Assembly (NCBI GenBank): GCA_018713745.1
Contig: DVOH01000013.1
Coordinates: forward strand, 77,959 to 112,662
Length of the DNA: 34,704 bases
Direction of reading: 5' to 3'
Source of the DNA: Candidatus Stercoripulliclostridium merdipullorum
Lineage (GTDB): Bacteria; Bacillota; Clostridia; Christensenellales; DTU072
A program made the position numbers and the translations under genes. This document shows, piece by piece, positions 14,803-22,980 of this stretch (position 1 is its first letter; each line of letters begins with the position of its first letter). Under the pieces are notes generated by a model. That model did not search any database and was not told the DNA's origin. It saw nothing but the letters and a program-made list of their open reading frames with translations.

Positions 14803-16368
14803 TCAATCTTTGACGCGAAGGGCGTCGAAACATTGGTTGACCGTCTGATCGGATGGTTTTTTGGTGAACAGCGATACGAGCGGCGTCACAATCATCGAGG
14901 TTGCCATTGTGATTACGCCGATCAGCGGAGAGCGGGCAATCCCTTTTTTGATCACAGTACCGAAATCGGCGCCGTCGGGCGTCCCGACAAAGCCGAACGC
15001 CAAGACCAACACAAAGGTTACGACCAGCCCTAAGACGATGCTGACATACGCGCCGGCGGCAGTCGCCTTGCGCGAATAGAGTCCGTAAACGTACGGTCCG
15101 ATGAAGCACCCCGCAATCGTTCCCCAAGAGAGCGACATCAGCGTGACGATGGCATCGATCTTCAAGATGGCGAGGACGGCGGACAGCGCGATAAAGACAA
15201 GACATAGGATCCGCATCAGCCATTTCACGCGGTTATCATCGGCTTTGGGATTGATATAGCCGTGGTACAGATCGATCGAAATTGCCGACGAACCCGTCAG
15301 TGACAGAGAGGACAGCGTCGACATACTGGCAGAAAGAACCAAAACGGCAATCAGTCCGAACATTGCCGGCGTAAATCCCGCCATTTGAAGCATGGTTACG
15401 ATGACATAATCGTTGTTGCCGTTTGGCGCGGTATCGAAAAACAGATGGGCGAGTCCGCCGTTGAGATAGGCGCCGCCGCCGATGATCAAAGCAAACAGCG
15501 TGCTGATCACGATTCCTTTTTTGATGGCGGCGTCGTTTTTGACGGCGTAAAACTTATGGACGGACTGCGGAAGGCTCCAGATGCCGAAGGAGGTCAGCAG
15601 GCACATAACGATCAGATTGAAGCCGGGGCTATCGATGACGGAACCCGTCGCCGAGTCGTACGAAGGGAAGAAGCCGAAGCCCATCCCAATCAATTTGTCC
15701 ACGCCATCCCCCCAGTTGACATAGGAGGAATTAAACATAAAGATCAGCATCATGCCGACGCCGAAGATCATGATGATCCCCTGAATAAAATCGGACAACG
15801 ACGAAGCAAAGTAGCCGCCGACAAAGAGATAGCTTGCCGTAACCACCGCCATCACGACGACGCACCAAACAAAGGGAATGCCGTAAACGGTTTCGATGAT
15901 ATATCCGAGCCCTTGGTAAACCGAAGTGGAATACGGAATCAAAAAGAAAAAGATGACAAAAGAACTGAGCAGCTTGAGATGGCGGCTTCCGTAACGCTTC
16001 TCAAAGAACTCGGGCATGGTTTTGGTATTGAGGGCGCGGGTCATCGCTTTGGTACGGCGGGCAAGGACGATCCAGGCAAGGCAGCTGCCGATCGCGGCGT
16101 TTGCAACGCCGATCCAAAAAGAAGCAAGCCCCATCGACATGCCGAACTGTCCGGCATACCCGACAAAAATGACGGCGGAAAAATAAGTTGTCCCGTACGA
16201 AAACGCCGACATCCAACCGCCCATTCCGCGATCGTTGAGGTAAAAACTGTTGAGCGAAGTGGCGCGTCTGGACGCAAAAACGGCGATCCCGACCATCATT
16301 GCGATATATATCGCCAAAATCAAAAACGCCGGCCAACGTGCGTCGACGGCAGCGAGCATCGCAACCAT
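14803..16368 (-). CDS. Sodium:solute symporter (SSS family)
   Basis: A 521-residue protein with about 13 membrane helices and the LeuT-type inverted repeat of the SSS family (relatives of PutP, PanF and SGLT). The start contains FYLNDRGMGGWMSAFSYGTTYFSA (about 42-65; this is the TM1 region) and the Na2-site helix contains LSASMSTLSSLSLTG (about 349-363). The substrate cannot be read; proline, pantothenate, sialic acid or monocarboxylates are all possible. An AAGGAGG site about 8 nt before the ATG and a consensus promoter set the start. The next minus-strand gene begins 54 nt after the stop and may be cotranscribed. Confidence 0.93.
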   Translation of the reverse strand: MVAMLAAVDARWPAFLILAIYIAMMVGIAVFASRRATSLNSFYLNDRGMGGWMSAFSYGTTYFSAVIFVGYAGQFGMSMGLASFWIGVANAAIGSCLAWIVLARRTKAMTRALNTKTMPEFFEKRYGSRHLKLLSSFVIFFFLIPYSTSVYQGLGYIIETVYGIPFVWCVVVMAVVTASYLFVGGYFASSLSDFIQGIIMIFGVGMMLIFMFNSSYVNWGDGVDKLIGMGFGFFPSYDSATGSVIDSPGFNLIVMCLLTSFGIWSLPQSVHKFYAVKNDAAIKKGIVISTLFALIIGGGAYLNGGLAHLFFDTAPNGNNDYVIVTMLQMAGFTPAMFGLIAVLVLSASMSTLSSLSLTGSSAISIDLYHGYINPKADDNRVKWLMRILCLVFIALSAVLAILKIDAIVTLMSLSWGTIAGCFIGPYVYGLYSRKATAAGAYVSIVLGLVVTFVLVLAFGFVGTPDGADFGTVIKKGIARSPLIGVITMATSMIVTPLVSLFTKKPSDQTVNQCFDALRVKD

Positions 16369-16397
16369 AACCGAACCTCCTTGGTAATAACAGAACC

Positions 16398-16426
16398 ATT
16401 ATATAAAATAAAGGCGGAAATGGCAA
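16398..16426 (-). promoter_or_regulatory. Promoter of the sodium:solute symporter gene
   Basis: On the minus strand TTGCCA (16421-16426), 17-bp AT-rich spacer, perfect TATAAT (16398-16403), about 30 bp upstream of the ATG. Confidence 0.8.
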
Positions 16427-16453
16427 ACGATTCGACCTTAATTTACCCGAAAC

Positions 16454-16478
16454 AAAAAACGGAGGGCATCGCCCTCCG
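16454..16478 (-). terminator. Intrinsic terminator of the rsmA transcript
   Basis: Read on the minus strand, perfect 8-bp arms CGGAGGGC/GCCCTCCG with a 3-nt loop are followed by TTTTTTG. It lies 4 nt after the stop of the 278-residue gene. Confidence 0.9.
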
Positions 16479-16482
16479 CCGT

Positions 16483-17319
16483 TTATTCCTGTTCGGAACG
16501 GATCATTTCGCCGTTTTCGGCGTCCTGAAACATCAGCCAGTAGCCTTCGCCGTTCTCTTTCAGTTTGAGAAAATCGCAAAGCTCTTTGCCTTCTTCGGGG
16601 GGGCGAACCGCTTTGACGCCCGGCACGCCGTACGCGATATGCGTGACCTCTCCTCCTTCGCGCAAAACGCCGACGACATAATAGTCGTCTCCGTCGTAGC
16701 GCACTTTGACCCAACTGGAATCGGGAACCGCCTTTTCGAGATCGGGTTCGGAGGGATAGACCGTCAAAAGCTCTTCGATCTTCGGGCGAAGGGAGCGATA
16801 AAAGTGTTCTCCTTTGGGCAGGCGGAAGGGATTGTCGTCCGACTCCGTCGACAAAATTTCTACTTCAGGGGTATCACTGTCGGATACGGATTGTTCGGTT
16901 TGGGTTTCTTCTTCAATGAGATCGGCAGCCGATTGTGCGGATTCTTCCGCATCTTCCGCCGACTCCGCTTCCATAGCCCCGGCTCCGTTCCCGTTGGCGA
17001 TCGCTTTGCGCATGGCATTCAAATCGATCGACTTATAGCTCCCGCCATAAGCAAACACCGCGCCTTCCGGATCCATCAGAACAATCCCCGTCGGATCGTC
17101 GTCCTTCAGTTCGCCGCGCATCGAAATTTCGGTGCGACGTTCCGTTATTTCGGCAAGCTCAAACGGAAGCGACCCTGCCTGAATTCCCATCCAAAGGGGC
17201 GCACGGAAAGGCTCGTTGATCACCGCCTTGACTCCGATCGTGCGTCCGATACAGACAAACGTGACATAACCGTTGGTACGACTTCTGGTCAGAACGACCG
17301 TCTTTTTCAAAAACGACAT
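16483..17319 (-). CDS. Conserved hypothetical protein with two domains and an acidic linker
   Basis: A 278-residue protein of unknown function, soluble by appearance. An N-terminal beta-rich unit (about 1-105) begins FLKKTVVLTRSRTNGYVTF and includes VLMDPEGAVFAYGG; an acidic linker (about 115-165) is rich in E, D, S and A; the C-terminal domain (about 170-270) contains YRSLRPKIEELLTVYP and SSWVKVRYDGDDYYVVGVL and ends in a YWLMFQDAENGE motif. The C-terminal domain resembles a hypothetical family common in Clostridia. The frame is open far upstream into rsmA, but a CGGAGGG site directly before 17319 sets the start. It lies 46 nt after rsmA and before the terminator, so it is the last gene of that transcript. 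Confidence 0.75.
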   Translation of the reverse strand: MSFLKKTVVLTRSRTNGYVTFVCIGRTIGVKAVINEPFRAPLWMGIQAGSLPFELAEITERRTEISMRGELKDDDPTGIVLMDPEGAVFAYGGSYKSIDLNAMRKAIANGNGAGAMEAESAEDAEESAQSAADLIEEETQTEQSVSDSDTPEVEILSTESDDNPFRLPKGEHFYRSLRPKIEELLTVYPSEPDLEKAVPDSSWVKVRYDGDDYYVVGVLREGGEVTHIAYGVPGVKAVRPPEEGKELCDFLKLKENGEGYWLMFQDAENGEMIRSEQE

Positions 17320-17365
17320 AAACCCTCCGCTCGATACGGAATAATCTATGCCGTCTGCGTTGCAA

Positions 17366-18208
17366 TTATACGTTGCCTTGCTCGGAACGGAAACGATCGG
17401 CAAGCGCGATATAGTCTTCGACCGACAACGCCTCCCCCCTGATATTGGGGTCAAACCCCGCTTCTTCGAGAACGGTGCGAATTTCCTCTTTTCCCCTGCC
17501 GAGGGCAACGGAAAAATTGTTGACCAAGGTCTTGCGCCGCATCGCAAAGCCTGCCCGCATCAGTTTGGACAGAAAGGCTTTATCCTTTACAATATAGCGA
17601 CTGTCGTCGCGCTCGACGGTGACAACGGCGCTGTCCACGTTGGGGACGGGACGAAACATCGTCCGCGGGACTTTGCGCGTGATGCGCGCTCTGCCCCAAA
17701 GCCTGACGGCAAGCGTAATCGCACCGTAATCGGGGGAGCCGACTTCGGCAACCAGCCGCCTTGCCACTTCTTCCTGAATCGTGACGGTGATCGAACGCAC
17801 GTCAAGCCCCGACTCGATCCAGCGCATCATCAGCGGTGTGGTGATATAATACGGAATATTGGCGACAACGCGGAAAGAGTCTGTCCCGACCTTCGCTTTG
17901 ACTTCTTCGTCCGACATTTTGAGGACGTCTCCGATCACCGTCGTAACGTTGTCAAGCCCTGCAAGGGTTTCCGCCCAAACAGGAGTCAGACTGTCGTCAA
18001 CGTCGAACGTCACGACCCTTGCCCCGGACTCGGCGATTGCACGCGTCAACGTTCCGGCACCCGTCCCGATCTCGACGACGGTATCGCCCGGGCAAACGCC
18101 GCCGTCACGGACGATTGCGGCAAGCAAGGCTGGGTCGGTCAGAAAGTTCTGTCCGAGATTTTTTTTGAACCGAAACCCGTGCCGTAACAAAATCTCTTTG
18201 ATTTCCAT
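17366..18208 (-). CDS. rsmA: 16S rRNA dimethyladenosine transferase KsgA
   Basis: A 280-residue SAM-dependent enzyme that dimethylates the two adjacent adenosines near the 3' end of 16S rRNA during late small-subunit assembly. Family marks are KKNLGQNFL (15-23), the SAM loop VVEIGTGAGTLT (44-55), the acidic VTFDVDD at the ribose site, and the catalytic NIPYY (117-121). Length and start (MEIKEILLRHGF) are typical. A GGAAGGAAA site precedes the ATG. It is separated from the upstream radical SAM gene by a terminator, so it should have its own start of transcription between 18209 and 18306, although I find no strong SigA match there on this strand. Confidence 0.97.
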   Translation of the reverse strand: MEIKEILLRHGFRFKKNLGQNFLTDPALLAAIVRDGGVCPGDTVVEIGTGAGTLTRAIAESGARVVTFDVDDSLTPVWAETLAGLDNVTTVIGDVLKMSDEEVKAKVGTDSFRVVANIPYYITTPLMMRWIESGLDVRSITVTIQEEVARRLVAEVGSPDYGAITLAVRLWGRARITRKVPRTMFRPVPNVDSAVVTVERDDSRYIVKDKAFLSKLMRAGFAMRRKTLVNNFSVALGRGKEEIRTVLEEAGFDPNIRGEALSVEDYIALADRFRSEQGNV

Positions 18209-18227
18209 ATATTTCCTTCCCTTCCCC

Positions 18228-18256
18228 TTGCAATTTTCGTCAGAATCCGCTATACT
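18228..18256 (+). promoter_or_regulatory. Plus-strand promoter of a candidate small RNA
   Basis: TTGCAA (18228-18233), 17-bp spacer, TATACT (18251-18256). It points away from rsmA into a 130-bp gap and leads to a terminator within 80 bp. The quality equals that of the protein-gene promoters in this window. Confidence 0.65.
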
Positions 18257-18260
18257 ATTG

Positions 18261-18335
18261 ATGTACCGAAGAGAAATCCTTGCAGTACCGAAGAAACACC
18301 AAAGAAAGCCGCCTCATCGAGGCGGCTGATTTTTT
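18261..18335 (+). ncRNA. Candidate ~75-nt small RNA
   Basis: Transcription from the promoter at 18228-18256 would start near 18261-18265 and end at the hairpin and T-run at 18307-18335. The predicted RNA carries GTACCGAAGA twice (18263-18272 and 18285-18294) and a GC-rich 3' hairpin. It is antisense to the region between the radical SAM gene and rsmA, so it overlaps the probable rsmA leader. A 22-codon frame starting ATG at 18261, directly at the predicted start of transcription, ends inside the hairpin and would encode a basic peptide; an RNA role and a leaderless peptide are both possible. Confidence is limited because no conservation can be tested here. Confidence 0.4.
18307..18335. terminator. 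Bidirectional terminator between the radical SAM gene and rsmA
   Basis: Perfect 9-bp arms AGCCGCCTC/GAGGCGGCT (18307-18315 and 18319-18327), loop ATC. On the plus strand GA and six T follow; on the minus strand TTTCTTT follows. The stop of the radical SAM gene is immediately adjacent (18337). Confidence 0.85.
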
Positions 18336-18336
18336 G

Positions 18337-18930
18337 TCAGCCGATATACGCGCGGACGCGGAGGGGAATCCCCATCTGCTCGGCAAGCCGCTTTGCCCGT
18401 GCAACCTGCTCTTCTCCGATGACGTCAACGACGCTGAATACGACCGAAATCCCCTGCCGCTTGCAATCTGCGGCAAAGTTCAGCATATCGTCAAACCCCT
18501 CCGTCCCGAACTCACAGCGGCAGATTTCCTGATAACGCAGGGCATCGGCGGCATTGAGCGAAACATTGACGATATCGACGTTGCCCGCAAGACGCTTTGC
18601 CGCATCTTCTCCGCAAATATGCTTTGCCTGTCCGTTGGTATTCAGACGCACCCTCTTGCCGCACCGATGAAAATACGCACCCAGTTCGACCATCGCGTCC
18701 AGACGGTACAGCGGTTCGCCGAACCCGCAAAAAACCACTTCTTCGCAAGCGGCAAACTCGGGCGGCAACGATGCGATGACGTCTTGCACCGAAGGTTCTT
18801 TGTCCAGCCACAGTTCATAGTCGTCCATGCTGCCGTTGGTACGCACGCAGAACGTGCAGGCATTGCTGCACCGATTGGTCAGATTGATATAAATTTTGTT
18901 ACCCATCCGATAAGAGTATCGATTTTTCAT
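18337..18930 (-). CDS. TatD-associated radical SAM protein
   Basis: A 197-residue radical SAM enzyme with the cluster motif CSNACTFC (Cys21, Cys25, Cys28), then GFGEPLYR (GGE-like SAM motif, about 69-76) and VRLNTNGQ. The family is the small radical SAM protein defined by its constant placement next to tatD in Firmicutes; its substrate is unknown. It lacks C-terminal SPASM or auxiliary clusters, though Cys residues CRC near 149 are present. A GAAGGAAA site precedes ATG 18930, which is chosen over the longer frame that runs back into tatD. It follows tatD by 10 nt and ends the transcript at the terminator. Confidence 0.9.
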   Translation of the reverse strand: MKNRYSYRMGNKIYINLTNRCSNACTFCVRTNGSMDDYELWLDKEPSVQDVIASLPPEFAACEEVVFCGFGEPLYRLDAMVELGAYFHRCGKRVRLNTNGQAKHICGEDAAKRLAGNVDIVNVSLNAADALRYQEICRCEFGTEGFDDMLNFAADCKRQGISVVFSVVDVIGEEQVARAKRLAEQMGIPLRVRAYIG

Positions 18931-18940
18931 AACATTTCCT

Positions 18941-19708
18941 TCAAACAGCGCGGTTGATCCCGAACAACGCGCGCGCATTTCGTTCGGTCTGTATCCCGAT
19001 GTCTGCCCGCCCCGTAACGGCTTCGATTTTTTCGGCGACCAGTCCGACATATTTGGGCAGGTTCAGTTGTCCGCGATACGGTACGGGGGTCATATAGGGA
19101 CAATCGGTTTCGAGAAGCAGCCGCTCGGGCGCGACGGCACGGATCACGTCGTCCTTGTGCGCGTTTTTAAACGTAACGGCGCCGCCGAACGCAACGTGCA
19201 GTCCCAGTCGGACAAATTCTTTTGCAAGCTCCGCACTGCCGCCGTAGCAGTGCATCACGCCGCCGTAAATCAGCTTGGAGCGGTTTTGCTTCAAAAGTTC
19301 GAGTGCAAGTCCGTATGCGTCCCGAACGTGAAAGATGACGGGGAGCTTCAGTCCCGCGGCAATTTCCAGTTGCTCGAGCATCACTTTGCGCTGAACGTCA
19401 CGATCGCTGAGATCGTAATAAAAATCCAGTCCGATTTCGCCGTACGCCACAACCTTTTCGGCTTCGGCAAGGCGGCAAAGAGTTTGATATTGTTCGGGCG
19501 TCGCCGATTTGGCGTCGTGCGGATGAATCCCGACCGCGGCATAAACCGGGGCGTATGCCATAGCTTGCTCGACGGCTTTGCGGGAGGAATCGAGATCGTA
19601 TCCCACATTGATTGCCGCGCTCAGTCCGTCCCGACCGAAATCCGCGACAATCCCTTCCGCAAGCGGCTGCAGCCGCTCGTCGTTCAGATGGCAGTGGGTA
19701 TCGATCAT
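18941..19708 (-). CDS. tatD: TatD family metal-dependent hydrolase
   Basis: A 255-residue TIM-barrel hydrolase of the TatD DNase family, which trims 3' ends of DNA or RNA and has been linked to quality control. The metal ligands are all visible: DTHCH (His5, His7), Glu91 in GEIGLDFYYD, His127 in FHVRDA, His153 in MHCYGG and Asp202 in ETDCPYMTP. The start MIDTHCHL is the family N-terminus; its ATG overlaps the metG stop by one base (TAATG), so the two are coupled. The radical SAM partner follows 10 nt later. Confidence 0.95.
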   Translation of the reverse strand: MIDTHCHLNDERLQPLAEGIVADFGRDGLSAAINVGYDLDSSRKAVEQAMAYAPVYAAVGIHPHDAKSATPEQYQTLCRLAEAEKVVAYGEIGLDFYYDLSDRDVQRKVMLEQLEIAAGLKLPVIFHVRDAYGLALELLKQNRSKLIYGGVMHCYGGSAELAKEFVRLGLHVAFGGAVTFKNAHKDDVIRAVAPERLLLETDCPYMTPVPYRGQLNLPKYVGLVAEKIEAVTGRADIGIQTERNARALFGINRAV

Positions 19709-21663
19709 TACGAAATTTCCGATCCGCTCGCAACTTCGGCTTCGGGCGCAAGCAGTACCACTTTGCCGTCTGCGTCGGAAGCGCACATCAGCATCCCCTC
19801 GCTTACCACGCCGCACAGCTTGACGGGGGCAAGATTGGTGACAACCGAAACCAGTTTGCCGATCGTTTCCTCGGGCTTGTAGTACTTGGCAATACCACTG
19901 ACGATAGTGCGGCGTTCCGCGCCGATCTCTACGGTGAACTTTAAGAGTTTTTCGCTCCGCTTGACGGGCTCTGCCGCGACGATCTTACCGACCTTAAGAT
20001 CCAGCTTGGCAAAGTCATCGTATTGTATGGTTGCCTTCTTCGGCGTTTCGGGTACCTGTTCTTCCTTTTTTGCGGATTCCGCCGCAAGTTCTTCGGCGCG
20101 TTTTTCCATCGCGATCAGCTCCTTTTCGATATCGATTCTTTCATACAATTTCCCCGCTTTCAAAACGGTTTCGCCGCCCTTCAGTTTTCCGTAACGGACT
20201 CCGTCGCCGAAGCGTGCGGGCGCCTCCAGCCCGAAGCAGGACAAAATCTTTGCGGGCGTTTCGATCAAAAACGCCGACAGCAACACCGCCGATACCCTTA
20301 ACGCTTCGCTGAGATTGTACAAAACCGTTGCCAAACGTCCCTGCTTTGCGGGATCTTTGGCAAGAATCCAAGGCGTCGTTTCGTCGATATATTTGTTGGC
20401 TCTGCCGATGACCGTCCAGATTTCGTGCAAGGCTTCGGGTACCAGCAATTTGTCCATATTGTCGCGGACGCGATCAAACAACCCGTCGATCATCGAAGTC
20501 AGTTCGTCATCGACGGCTTCCTTGACGTCGGGCGCGGGCAATACGCCGCCGAAATACTGGTTGACCATCGCCGTCGTGCGGCTGAGGAGATTGCCGAGAC
20601 TGTTGCAAAGATCGGTATTGATCCGCGTGAGGAAGGCGCGATTGGTGTACATTCCGTCGCTTCCGAAAGGAACTTCGCGTAGCAGAAAATACCGCACCGC
20701 GTCGACCGAATAGCGTGCGCTCAGCTCAAAGGGATCGACGATGTTCCCTTTGGATTTGCTGATCTTTTCGCTCCCGAGCAGCAACCAGCCGTGCCCGTAA
20801 ACCTCCTTGGGAAGCGGGATATCCAACGCCATCAGCAAAGCGGGCCAGATAATCGAGTGGAACCGCACGATCTCTTTGCCCATCATGTGCAGATCGGCAG
20901 GCCAGTATTTGCGGAACAGGCTGTCGTCCTCCGACCCGTATCCCAGAGCGGTAATGTAGTTGGTCAGCGCGTCGATCCAGACGTACACGACGTGCTGCGG
21001 ATCAAACGGAACGGGGATCCCCCAGCGGAAAGAACTGCGCGATACGCAAAGATCCTGCAGCCCGGGGCGAAGGAAATTGTTGAGCATTTCGTTCTGCCGG
21101 GATTTGGGGAGAAGGAAATCGGGATGGTTTTCGATCAGGTCGATCAGACGGTCCTGATATTTACTGAGCCGGAAGAAATAGCTTTCTTCTTTCGTCAGTT
21201 CGACTTCTCTTCCGCAATCGGGGCATTTGCCGTCGACCAGCTGACTTTTGGTCCAGAAGGATTCGCAGGGCGTACAATACCAACCCTCGTACGAAGATTT
21301 GTAAATATCGCCTTGATCGTAAAGTTTCTGAAAAATCTTGGCGACCGCTTTTTTGTGGTATTCGTCCGTCGTACGGATAAACTTGTCATAGCTGATCCCG
21401 AGCAGCTTCCACAAGTCGATCAACGCGCCGACCTGCTTATCCAGAAATTCTTTGGGCTGCATCCCTTTGGATTCGGCGGTTTTTTCGATTTTTTGTCCGT
21501 GTTCGTCGGTCCCGGTCAGATAAAAAACGTCGTAGCCCTCCTTCCGTTTGAAGCGCGCCAACGCGTCGCAGACGACCGTGGTATAACAGGTTCCCAGATG
21601 CCACTTGCCGCTGGGATAGTAAATCGGGGTCGTAATGTAATACTTTTTTGCTTGATCAGACAT
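19708..21663 (-). CDS. metG: Methionyl-tRNA synthetase
   Basis: A 651-residue class I synthetase charging initiator and elongator tRNA-Met. The HIGH-type motif is KWHLG (20-24), the KMSKS-type motif KISKS (300-304). A zinc knuckle is formed by Cys130, Cys133, Cys147 and Cys150. The anticodon-binding helical domain follows, and residues about 545-651 are the EMAP/Trbp111-type tRNA-binding domain starting YDDFAKLDLKVGKI. A GAAGAGGTG site lies within the end of the upstream gene, whose last 8 bases overlap this one. Its place before tatD is common in Firmicutes. Confidence 0.98.
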   Translation of the reverse strand: MSDQAKKYYITTPIYYPSGKWHLGTCYTTVVCDALARFKRKEGYDVFYLTGTDEHGQKIEKTAESKGMQPKEFLDKQVGALIDLWKLLGISYDKFIRTTDEYHKKAVAKIFQKLYDQGDIYKSSYEGWYCTPCESFWTKSQLVDGKCPDCGREVELTKEESYFFRLSKYQDRLIDLIENHPDFLLPKSRQNEMLNNFLRPGLQDLCVSRSSFRWGIPVPFDPQHVVYVWIDALTNYITALGYGSEDDSLFRKYWPADLHMMGKEIVRFHSIIWPALLMALDIPLPKEVYGHGWLLLGSEKISKSKGNIVDPFELSARYSVDAVRYFLLREVPFGSDGMYTNRAFLTRINTDLCNSLGNLLSRTTAMVNQYFGGVLPAPDVKEAVDDELTSMIDGLFDRVRDNMDKLLVPEALHEIWTVIGRANKYIDETTPWILAKDPAKQGRLATVLYNLSEALRVSAVLLSAFLIETPAKILSCFGLEAPARFGDGVRYGKLKGGETVLKAGKLYERIDIEKELIAMEKRAEELAAESAKKEEQVPETPKKATIQYDDFAKLDLKVGKIVAAEPVKRSEKLLKFTVEIGAERRTIVSGIAKYYKPEETIGKLVSVVTNLAPVKLCGVVSEGMLMCASDADGKVVLLAPEAEVASGSEIS

Positions 21664-22810
21664 CCTGCACCTCTTCTGCTAAATTGATAAGATCAAGATC
21701 GTTTTCGATCCGATCGGATTTGGGTAACTGAAGTATGATTTGAGGATCCTTGAATTCGGGTTCGGCAACGGGATCCTCCTTGCGCGTCAAGCGTTCCGAA
21801 ATCAGATATTCTTCGATATCGAAAGGCGGCTTGACTTCTTCTTCGCCCGTAAAGTCGGGCATTGCTTCGATTTCTTTGACAAACTCCGCATTCGGCTCGC
21901 CGTTGTAGTTGAGCAAAAACATTTCCTGCGGCAGTTCGCCCGGCTCAAACAAAAGCCGCCACGCTTCGGTAATCAGCGCGACGCCTTTTTCTTTGGCGTT
22001 TTCGATCATCTCGGGGAAGGAATACGACACGATCGGCGCGTCGACGCCGCGATAAATCGACTTGTAGGGTTTGCGCTCCATGTTGAGATAGTCATAGCGA
22101 CTGTCGGGATAACGCGGACGCAGGCACGCCATCAGCATGTGTTCGACCTTGAAGTAATTGTCGAGCCATTGACAGAGCGCAAAGCGGATTTTGCCGTTGC
22201 GATGTCTGTGACACACAAAAAACAGCAACGCGCACAGCAAAAACGACTGATTGACGTCGTGGCGGTCGAGCGTCAGCCGAAAGACGTCGCGATTGACTTT
22301 GAGAAAATAGCGATCGACGACGTCACGCCGCTTTTTGGACCAGCTGAAGCGGTAAAAGGTATCGGCATGCCTGCCTTTCAGGCACACATGTCCGACATAA
22401 ACGTCCATTTCGGTTTCGACGATGGTATGAAGGCAACCGTACAGAACGGGATCGTATTTTTGCCGCATACGATTGTCGATATACTCGTAGACGTAAGGAT
22501 GCACGCAGGTATCGGCGGCATAGTGCGTCAAAAACCCCAGCCAATACGCCCGCAAGGCTTTGTCCTCGGGATGCTTGCGCAGATATTGCAAGGCGTTGTC
22601 GAGACCTTCGTAAACGCATTCGACGTGCAAACGGTCGCCCGCGCTTTTTTTGACGGGGTCTTTGTTGAGCAGAAGCCCCATGATAATATCGGGACCGAGC
22701 GCGCCGAGATCGTATTCTTTCCGGTTGCGGTCGATTGCGCGACGAATATCGGCAGGAAGCGCGCGATAAATGATACCGGAAATGTAGTTGTGGGTCAAAG
22801 CGTTCGGCAT
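21656..22810 (-). CDS. Zinc-dependent phospholipase C family protein
   Basis: A 384-residue protein whose first half matches the zinc-dependent phospholipase C fold: LTHNYISG at the start, LGALGPDII (metal Asp), then GFLTHYAADTCVHPYVY (about 92-108) and CLHTIVETEMD (about 126-136), which supply the histidine and acidic metal ligands. There is no signal peptide, so it is probably cytoplasmic and its substrate is not known. Residues about 300-384 form a low-complexity acidic tail. The ATG has a TAGGAG site. It heads a probable operon with metG, tatD and the radical SAM gene, under a promoter overlapped by an inverted repeat. Confidence 0.82.
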   Translation of the reverse strand: MPNALTHNYISGIIYRALPADIRRAIDRNRKEYDLGALGPDIIMGLLLNKDPVKKSAGDRLHVECVYEGLDNALQYLRKHPEDKALRAYWLGFLTHYAADTCVHPYVYEYIDNRMRQKYDPVLYGCLHTIVETEMDVYVGHVCLKGRHADTFYRFSWSKKRRDVVDRYFLKVNRDVFRLTLDRHDVNQSFLLCALLFFVCHRHRNGKIRFALCQWLDNYFKVEHMLMACLRPRYPDSRYDYLNMERKPYKSIYRGVDAPIVSYSFPEMIENAKEKGVALITEAWRLLFEPGELPQEMFLLNYNGEPNAEFVKEIEAMPDFTGEEEVKPPFDIEEYLISERLTRKEDPVAEPEFKDPQIILQLPKSDRIENDLDLINLAEEVQDV

Positions 22811-22823
22811 ACGCGCGATCTCC

Positions 22824-22847
22824 TAAGATACTACAACCAGTATCTTA
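22824..22847 (-). promoter_or_regulatory. Inverted-repeat operator candidate over the -10 and start
   Basis: Perfect 9-bp arms TAAGATACT (22824-22832) and AGTATCTTA (22839-22847) with a 6-bp spacer. One arm contains the -10 hexamer of the promoter at 22842-22870; the predicted transcription start falls in the spacer, so the repeat would act as DNA, not as an RNA hairpin. This is the layout of a repressor operator. Confidence 0.6.
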
Positions 22848-22870
22848 ACACAGTTACAGAGAAAACGCAA
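22842..22870 (-). promoter_or_regulatory. Promoter of the phospholipase C-metG-tatD operon
   Basis: On the minus strand TTGCGT (22865-22870), 17-bp spacer, TAAGAT (22842-22847). An upstream T-rich run on the same strand (about 22917-22931) is too far to be a standard UP element. Confidence 0.65.
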
Positions 22871-22980
22871 CCTTTTTCGGCTTCGGGCAAACGGAAACAA
22901 TCCTTGCCCCGAGGTGTAAAAAAAGAAAAAAGGGGCAACAATCGGGATATGAACGGAATAAGTATGGATGAGGAAGACTT

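Noticed and set aside
15385..17442. A 685-codon plus-strand open frame
   Set aside because: It runs antisense through the symporter gene, a terminator and two other genes, is rich in His, Asp and Arg without domain structure, and has no ribosome binding site.
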